DNA of 64,000 nt from Amycolatopsis pretoriensis (lineage in GTDB: Bacteria; Actinomycetota; Actinomycetes; Mycobacteriales; Pseudonocardiaceae). A program made the position numbers and the translations under genes. Of this stretch, positions 59,287-64,000 are shown piece after piece. Position 1 is the first letter of the stretch. Each line of letters opens with the position of its first letter. The stretch lies in assembly GCF_900107925.1 (NCBI RefSeq), contig NZ_FNUJ01000017.1:55466-119465 (forward strand), written 5' to 3'. The notes below the pieces were generated by a model. The model was not told the origin of the DNA and searched no databases. It saw only the letters and a list, made by a program, of their open reading frames with translations.

Positions 59287-60026
59287 CGCGGGTTCGCGGG
59301 AGGAAGCCGCCACCCCGCTCGCACAGTCGGCGCGCGGCGATTCGAGTGGCGGCCGCTGCCCCGGCGACAACCCCGCCACGAGCCGGGAGCCAGCGCACCC
59401 GCCGACAGCCCAGCCCCGCCCCGCGAGCCGCCGCCCCGGGCGACAGCCCGGCCACCGCACCGCCGCAGTGCGGGGGCCGCCGACCCGCCGGCGGGCGCGC
59501 CGCGACCGCGGAGCCACCGCACCACCGGCAATCCTGCCGCCCCGTCAGAGCCACCGCGCCACCAGCAACCCCGCCGCACCCCCGAAGCCGCCACGCCGCC
59601 GGGGCCCGCCGCCACGCGCGGAGCCGCCACGCCACCAGCAGCCCTGCCGCAGCCCGGGAGCCACCGCACCACCAGCAACCCGCCCACCCCCGGAGCCGCG
59701 GCCCCGCCAACCGACCAGCGACCACCCGGGGCCCGCCGCACCCGCCCGGCGGCGGCAAGGCACTCAGCTGCCCCGCACCCAGCCCACTTTGCTCACCCGC
59801 GTGAGTGCCACCCCGCCCCGAATCGCTGAGCAAGCGCACAGTCGGTCAACTACTCACCCGTTCGGGTGTTGTGGAACATTTGCCCGAAGTGTTTCATGAG
59901 TCCACGGGAAAGCGGTTCCCCCGCAGCCCGCACGCGGCACGCCCTTCGTTGCCGTGCAACGGTTCCATCGGTCTGCCCGTCCGTGTCCGGGCGCGCTTTC
60001 GCCTGCCCGGGGAAAGAGAGCGATCC
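59287..60026. other. Low-complexity GC-rich gap with degenerate repeats
   Basis: No credible gene. From about 59330 to 59770 the sequence consists of imperfect repeats built around GCCACGCCACCAGCAGCCC-like units, giving spurious long frames rich in Ala/Pro/Arg or Gly/Trp. The last 200 bases, more normal in composition, hold the promoter region of the cutinase gene. Confidence 0.65.
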
Positions 60027-60956
60027 ATGTCCGTACTCACCAGTCCGCCGACGTCGTCTGGCTCGGGTGAGAAAATTTCCCGCCGCCGCCCGTGGCGGGC
60101 CAAGGCCGCCGGCGTCCTCGCGGCCGCCCTTGTGGTCACCACCGCCATCGCTTCACCGGCACCGGCTGCCGACAACCCCTACGAGCGCGGACCCGCGCCG
60201 ACCACCGCCAGCATCGAAGCGAGCCGCGGCAGCTTCGCGACCAGCACCGTCACCGTGTCGCGGCTGGCCGTCTCGGGCTTCGGCGGCGGGACCATCTACT
60301 ACCCCACCAGCACGACCGCCGGCACGTTCGGGGCCATCTCGATCGCGCCCGGCTTCACCGCGCTCCAGTCGAGCATCGCCTGGCTGGGCCCGCGGCTCGC
60401 GTCGCAGGGGTTCGTCGTCTTCACCATCGACACCCTGACCACCAGCGACCAGCCCGACAGCCGGGGCCGCCAGCTGCTGGCTTCGCTCGACTACCTCACC
60501 CAGCAGAGCAGCGTCCGGTCCCGCATCGACAGCAGCAGGCTCGGCGTGGTCGGCCACTCGATGGGCGGCGGCGGCACGCTCGAAGCGGCACGCTCCCGAC
60601 CGTCGCTGCAGGCCGCGATCCCGCTGACCGGCTGGAACCTGACCAAGAACTGGTCGAGTCTGCGCGTGCCGACGCTCGTCGTCGGAGCGCAGTCGGACAC
60701 CGTCGCCCCGGTGGCCACGCACTCGATCCCGTTCTACACCAGCCTCCCGTCCTCTTTGGACAAGGCGTACCTCGAACTGCGCGGCGCCAGCCACTTCGCC
60801 CCGAACTCGTCGAACACGACGATCGCGAAGTACACCCTGTCGTGGCTCAAGCGGTTCATCGACAACGACACCCGCTACGAACAGTTCCTCTGCCCGATCC
60901 CGGGCACCAGCCTGTCCATTTCGGACTACCGCGGCAACTGCCCGCACAACGGCTGA
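60027..60956 (+). CDS. Secreted cutinase / polyester hydrolase, type I PET-hydrolase-like
   Basis: 309 residues with an N-terminal export signal to about residue 47. The mature part (from about DNPYERGPAPTT) follows the Thermobifida cutinase pattern: nucleophile Ser178 in GHSMGGGG, Asp224 in GAQSDTVAP, His256 in ASHFAP, Trp203 after TGWN-type turn, and a C-terminal disulfide pair Cys289/Cys305. Such enzymes hydrolyse cutin and synthetic polyesters, including PET in known homologues. ATG with GAAAGAGAG upstream. Activity on PET here is inferred from similarity only. Confidence 0.92.
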   Translation: MSVLTSPPTSSGSGEKISRRRPWRAKAAGVLAAALVVTTAIASPAPAADNPYERGPAPTTASIEASRGSFATSTVTVSRLAVSGFGGGTIYYPTSTTAGTFGAISIAPGFTALQSSIAWLGPRLASQGFVVFTIDTLTTSDQPDSRGRQLLASLDYLTQQSSVRSRIDSSRLGVVGHSMGGGGTLEAARSRPSLQAAIPLTGWNLTKNWSSLRVPTLVVGAQSDTVAPVATHSIPFYTSLPSSLDKAYLELRGASHFAPNSSNTTIAKYTLSWLKRFIDNDTRYEQFLCPIPGTSLSISDYRGNCPHNG

Positions 60957-60960
60957 CCGC

Positions 60961-61941
60961 TCAGCCGGGCACGCCGAGGGTGACCGACACCTTTCCCTTG
61001 GCGTGCCCGGCTTCCTGGTAGGCGAACGCGGCGGGCAGGTCGTCGAACGGGTAGGTCCGGTCGATCACCGGCGTCACCGCGCCGCGCTCCACCAACGCGG
61101 TCAGCTCACCCAGCACCGCTTTCTTGTCCCGGCAGGCGACGGCGTCCGCGAGCACGACGCGCCGCCGCGCGAACGGTCCGGTGGCCACCGCGGCGAAGAC
61201 GTGCCCGGCGGGCTGCAGCCAGCGACCGGCCGGGCCGCCGACCGCGACGAACGTCCCGTCACGCTCCAGCACCCGGCGGCAGGCGAACACCGACCGGCCG
61301 CCGGCGACGTCCAACACGAAGTCGTAGCGGCGCCCGCCGCGTGTGAAGTCCTCGGACCGGTAGTCGACGACGTGTTCGGCGCCGAGCGAGCGGACGAAGT
61401 CGGCGTTGGCGGCGGAACACACCGCGTCGACTCGAGCGCCGAGCGCCTTCGCCAGCTGGACGGCGAAGGTGCCGACGCCGCCGGAAGCGCCGTTGACCAG
61501 GACCCGCTGCCCCGGCTCCACACCCCGCAGGGAGAGCAGCGCGGTCACGGCGGCCATCGGGATCGTGGCCGCCTGCGCGTGGGACAGGTTCGCCGGCATC
61601 CGCGCCAAGAGGTCTTCGCGCACGCAGACGTACTCGGCGTGGGCGCCCCTCGGCAGCAGCGCGTAAACGTCGTCGCCGGGCGAGAACTCCGCGCCGGCGG
61701 TCTCGACCCGGCCGGCCAGATCGCAGCCGAGGACGCCGACCGGCGGACGGCGCAGCCCGAAGCCACCGGTCATCAGGCGCGCCACGCGGGGCTCGCCTCT
61801 CAGGAAGTGCCAGTCGTACGGGTTGACCGAGGTGGCGTGCACGCGGACGCGCACTTCGCCATCTCCCGGGCGGGGATCGGGCGCATTTTCCCAGGTCAGA
61901 GCCCCCGGCGGACCGTACACGCGCTGAACCAAAGCTTTCAC
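60961..61941 (-). CDS. NAD(P)-dependent quinone oxidoreductase-like MDR protein
   Basis: 326 residues. N-terminal GroES-like domain (VRVHATSVNPYDWHFLRG, LGCDLAGRVETAG) and Rossmann fold VLVNGASGGVGTFAVQLAKALGA. No structural-zinc cysteine cluster, so a zinc-free quinone reductase-type MDR. GTG start. Divergent from a TetR gene with an array of palindromic repeats in between, so it is probably the regulated target. Confidence 0.9.
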   Translation of the reverse strand: MKALVQRVYGPPGALTWENAPDPRPGDGEVRVRVHATSVNPYDWHFLRGEPRVARLMTGGFGLRRPPVGVLGCDLAGRVETAGAEFSPGDDVYALLPRGAHAEYVCVREDLLARMPANLSHAQAATIPMAAVTALLSLRGVEPGQRVLVNGASGGVGTFAVQLAKALGARVDAVCSAANADFVRSLGAEHVVDYRSEDFTRGGRRYDFVLDVAGGRSVFACRRVLERDGTFVAVGGPAGRWLQPAGHVFAAVATGPFARRRVVLADAVACRDKKAVLGELTALVERGAVTPVIDRTYPFDDLPAAFAYQEAGHAKGKVSVTLGVPG

Positions 61942-61949
61942 GACGCCCC

Positions 61950-62035
61950 CTTACGTTGTAAGTCTTACAACGTAAGTCTTACGCTGTAAGGTGCCTCCTG
62001 CGCAAGTGCGGGGTCGAGGAGCCTTACGTTGTACG
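61950..62035. promoter_or_regulatory. TetR operator array, CTTAC-N3-GTAAG repeats
   Basis: Three 13-mers CTTACGTTGTAAG (61950-61962), CTTACAACGTAAG (61964-61976) and CTTACGCTGTAAG (61978-61990) lie head to tail with a 14-bp period; a fourth imperfect copy CTTACGTTGTACG is at 62023-62035, just before the TetR start. The site lies between the divergent oxidoreductase and TetR genes. Confidence 0.85.
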
Positions 62036-62044
62036 ATCTTGGGC

Positions 62045-62704
62045 GTGACCACCGATGCCCGGACCCCGCTGACCCGGGAGCGAGTGCTGCACGCGGCCGT
62101 CGCGCTCGCCGACGAGCACGGCCTGCCCGCCGTGACGATGCGCCGGCTCGCGGAGGAGCTCGGCGCCGAGGCGATGTCGCTCTACTACCACGTGGCCAAG
62201 AAGGAAGACGTGCTCGACGGGATCGTCGACGTCGTCGCGCAGGAGATCAACGAGGCTGTCGCCCGGCTGGCGCCCGGTCCGGACTGGCGGCAGACGGCCC
62301 GGCGGCGCATTCTTACGGCCCGCGAGGTCTTCCTGCGCCACCGCTGGGCGCCGGCGCTGTTCGAGACGCGGTCGTCGACGAGCCTCGCGGTGCTGAAGTA
62401 CTACGACGCGCTGGTCGGCGTGCTGCACGACGGCGGTTTCACGCACGACCGGATCCACCACGCCCTGCACGCGCTCGGCAGCCGGGCGCTGGGGTTCAGC
62501 CACGAGGTGTTCGACCCGAACGCGGGCGCGTCGGCCGAGATCCCGGCGGAGCTGGCGGCGCAGCTGCCGAACCTGGTCGGGATGCTGCGCGAGATCGCCC
62601 ACGACGACCCGGATTCGACGCTCGGCTGGTGCGACGACCAGGCGGAGTTCGAGTTCGGCCTGGACCTCATCCTCGCGGGCCTGGACCTGCTGCGGGACCG
62701 GTAG
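62045..62704 (+). CDS. TetR/AcrR family regulator with TetR_C-type C-terminal domain
   Basis: 219 residues from GTG 62045. Helix-turn-helix at about 9-55 (LTRERVLHAAVALADEHGLPAVTMRRLAEELGAEAMSLYYHVAKKEDV), the TetR-proper subtype with a C-terminal domain from about 80 that resembles tetracycline-repressor-like regulators. The operator array lies directly upstream, so it likely represses itself and the divergent oxidoreductase. Confidence 0.92.
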   Translation: MTTDARTPLTRERVLHAAVALADEHGLPAVTMRRLAEELGAEAMSLYYHVAKKEDVLDGIVDVVAQEINEAVARLAPGPDWRQTARRRILTAREVFLRHRWAPALFETRSSTSLAVLKYYDALVGVLHDGGFTHDRIHHALHALGSRALGFSHEVFDPNAGASAEIPAELAAQLPNLVGMLREIAHDDPDSTLGWCDDQAEFEFGLDLILAGLDLLRDR

Positions 62705-62749
62705 TCCAGCACGTGGGACACCGCGGCACGCCGGAGCAGAATCGGCGGT

Positions 62750-63742
62750 GTGTCGCGACCACTGCGGAAGCTCGGCTTCCTGACCATCGGCCTCTTCGAC
62801 CCCGCCGACCCGCGGCGGGGGCACGAGTCGACCCTGGAGATCATCGAGCTCGGTGAGCGGCTCGGGTTCGACAGCGCCTGGGTGCGGCACCGGCACCTGC
62901 AGCACGGCATCTCCTCGCCCGTCGCCGTGCTCGCCGCCGCGTCCCAGCGCACCGAACGTATCGAGCTCGGGACCGCCGTCATCCCGCTCGGCTGGGAGAA
63001 CCCGCTGCGGCTCGCCGAAGACCTCGCGACCGTCGACCTGCTCTCCGGCGGCCGGCTCAACCCGGGGATCAGCGTCGGGCCGCCGATGCGCTACGACGAG
63101 GTCAAGCGCGCCCTCTACCCGGACACGGCGGACACCGAGGACTTCTCCTACGAACGCGTGCGCCGGCTGCTGGACTTCGTGCGCGGCGAGCCGGCGACCG
63201 GGTTCAGCGGCACCGAAGGCTTCGAGGTCTTCTCCGACCGCGTCCAGCCGCAGGCACCCGGGCTCGGCGACCGTCTGTGGTACGGCGGCGCGAGCCTGCG
63301 CTCGGCCGAGTGGGCGGGCAAGCACGCGATGAACTTCCTGACCAGCAGCGTGGTCAAGGCCGAAGGCGAGAGCACGGACTTCGCCGAGATCCAGCTGTCG
63401 CACGTCCGGACCTTCCGCGAGCACCACCCCGCCGGGCGGATCTCGCAGGGCCTGGTCGTCATCCCGACCGACACCGCGACGCCGGAACAGCGCGCCAAAT
63501 ACGAGGCCTACGCCGAGAAACGGCTGCCGCGCACCGCGGAACCGCAAGGCCCGGCGCGAATGCTGTTCTCCCCCGACTTCGTCGGCAGCTCCGCCGAGAT
63601 CGCCGAGCGGTTGCACGCGCACGCGGCGTTCCGCGAGATCGACGAGGTGGCTTTCGCCCTGCCGTTCACCTTCGACCACGAAGACTACGTGCAGATCCTC
63701 ACCGACATCGCGGAACGCCTCGGCCCGCTGCTGGGACGCTGA
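62750..63742 (+). CDS. LLM class flavin-dependent oxidoreductase (luciferase-like monooxygenase)
   Basis: 330 residues. Luciferase-like TIM barrel: GFLTIGLFDP at the start, LGERLGFDSAWVRHRHLQHG, ELGTAVIPLGWENPLRLAEDLATVDLLSGGRLNPGISVG, and LWYGGASLRSAEWAGKHAMNFL. Uses FMN or F420, oxidising or reducing small organic compounds; actinobacteria have many. GTG start, 45 bases after the TetR gene, so it may share its regulation. Substrate unknown. Confidence 0.9.
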   Translation: MSRPLRKLGFLTIGLFDPADPRRGHESTLEIIELGERLGFDSAWVRHRHLQHGISSPVAVLAAASQRTERIELGTAVIPLGWENPLRLAEDLATVDLLSGGRLNPGISVGPPMRYDEVKRALYPDTADTEDFSYERVRRLLDFVRGEPATGFSGTEGFEVFSDRVQPQAPGLGDRLWYGGASLRSAEWAGKHAMNFLTSSVVKAEGESTDFAEIQLSHVRTFREHHPAGRISQGLVVIPTDTATPEQRAKYEAYAEKRLPRTAEPQGPARMLFSPDFVGSSAEIAERLHAHAAFREIDEVAFALPFTFDHEDYVQILTDIAERLGPLLGR

Positions 63743-63743
63743 C

Positions 63744-64000
63744 TTACTTGTTGGTGCCCGGGGTCAGCACCTTGTCGATCACGAAGACGGTCGCGTTCTT
63801 CGTGGGGATGTTCCCGCACAGGATCTTCGCGCCGTTGACCGTCATGCTGTCGCCCGAACCCTCGATCTTCAGCGGCCCGCCCGCGGTGTTCAGCGACTCC
63901 AGCGTGCCGGCGGAGGCGAGGCCCTTGGCGTCGTAGCGCTTGCCGACGACGTGGTACTGCAGGATCGGCGCCAGCTCGGCCGGCTTGCCCGCCAGCTCAT
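63744..64000 (-). CDS. Fasciclin (FAS1) domain secreted protein, 5' part outside the window
   Basis: Only the C-terminal 84 residues are present, ending in TAA at 63744-63746. They carry LAPILQYHVVGKRYDAKGL and ATVFVIDKVLTPGTNK, the H-box and second conserved block of a FAS1 domain. FAS1 proteins of actinobacteria are usually small secreted or lipid-anchored adhesion proteins. The stop codon lies one base after the end of the luciferase-like gene on the opposite strand. Confidence 0.88.
   Translation of the reverse strand, partial: ELAGKPAELAPILQYHVVGKRYDAKGLASAGTLESLNTAGGPLKIEGSGDSMTVNGAKILCGNIPTKNATVFVIDKVLTPGTNK

Noticed and set aside
58944..59804. Open frame running through the TetR gene into the repeat region
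   Set aside because: It is a shadow of the TetR gene in another frame followed by low-complexity repeats, without coding signs.
61950..61990. CRISPR-like short repeats
   Set aside because: The repeats are 13-mers with one-base spacers and palindromic, next to a TetR gene; this is an operator array.

Overview
The window is high-GC actinomycete chromosome. Many genes start with GTG, start and stop codons overlap as ATGA or GTGA throughout the operons, and there are mycothiol-type redox proteins and AfsR, LAL and ANTAR regulators. The overall look is of a Pseudonocardiaceae member such as Amycolatopsis; this is an inference from style, because there is no rRNA in the window. No rRNA, tRNA, CRISPR array, insertion sequence or replication origin was recognised.

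Region 1 (1-1758): the end of a SAM-dependent methyltransferase, a TetR regulator, then a possible leader peptide and hairpin ahead of a small ACT-like protein whose 3' end is partly duplicated downstream.

Region 2 (1754-20347): a compact minus-strand specialised-metabolite cluster, read from an AfsR/SARP regulator toward lower coordinates. Its order is ANL ligase, DAHP synthase, FAD monooxygenase (CreE-like), fumarase/ASL-family lyase (CreD-like), class IV aminotransferase, DsbA-like mycothiol protein, two ATP-grasp ligases, MFS exporter, circularly permuted ATP-grasp enzyme, cyclase-family hydrolase, DUF362 protein, TrpE, TrpG. The FAD enzyme plus lyase pair matches the aspartate-nitrosuccinate route to nitrous acid, the ANL protein could be a CreM-like diazotase, and DAHP synthase/TrpE/TrpG would supply an anthranilate-type arylamine. 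A diazotised or N-N bonded anthranilate joined to amino acids by ATP-grasp ligases is the working hypothesis. This is the most novel part of the window.

Region 3 (20613-32089): nickel-pincer cofactor genes larE and larBC without larA; a DUF4383 membrane protein; a four-gene operon of a zinc alcohol dehydrogenase and a three-subunit molybdenum hydroxylase; a VOC protein; an epimerase; and an ABC-F protein behind a short upstream ORF and hairpin.

Region 4 (32090-33899): a less GC-rich, gene-poor patch with one orphan membrane protein.

Region 5 (33900-48060): a secreted alpha/beta hydrolase, a large LAL regulator and a tannase-family esterase that share an inverted-repeat operator; an aldo/keto reductase; an RpiR-controlled MFS/GAF/amidohydrolase operon; an SDR and SigG-like sigma factor; a GAF-ANTAR protein; and a DUF3140 gene extended by a 17-bp duplication.

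Region 6 (48065-57619): a LacI-controlled arabinogalactan-type utilisation locus (ABC importer without its ATPase, GH51, GH35, secreted GH30) with two clear LacI operators.

Region 7 (57620-64000): a small membrane protein, FrnE-like DsbA, TetR, a 740-bp low-complexity gap, a secreted cutinase closely resembling PET-degrading Thermobifida cutinases, an oxidoreductase/TetR divergent pair with an operator array, a luciferase-like monooxygenase, and the end of a fasciclin-domain gene.
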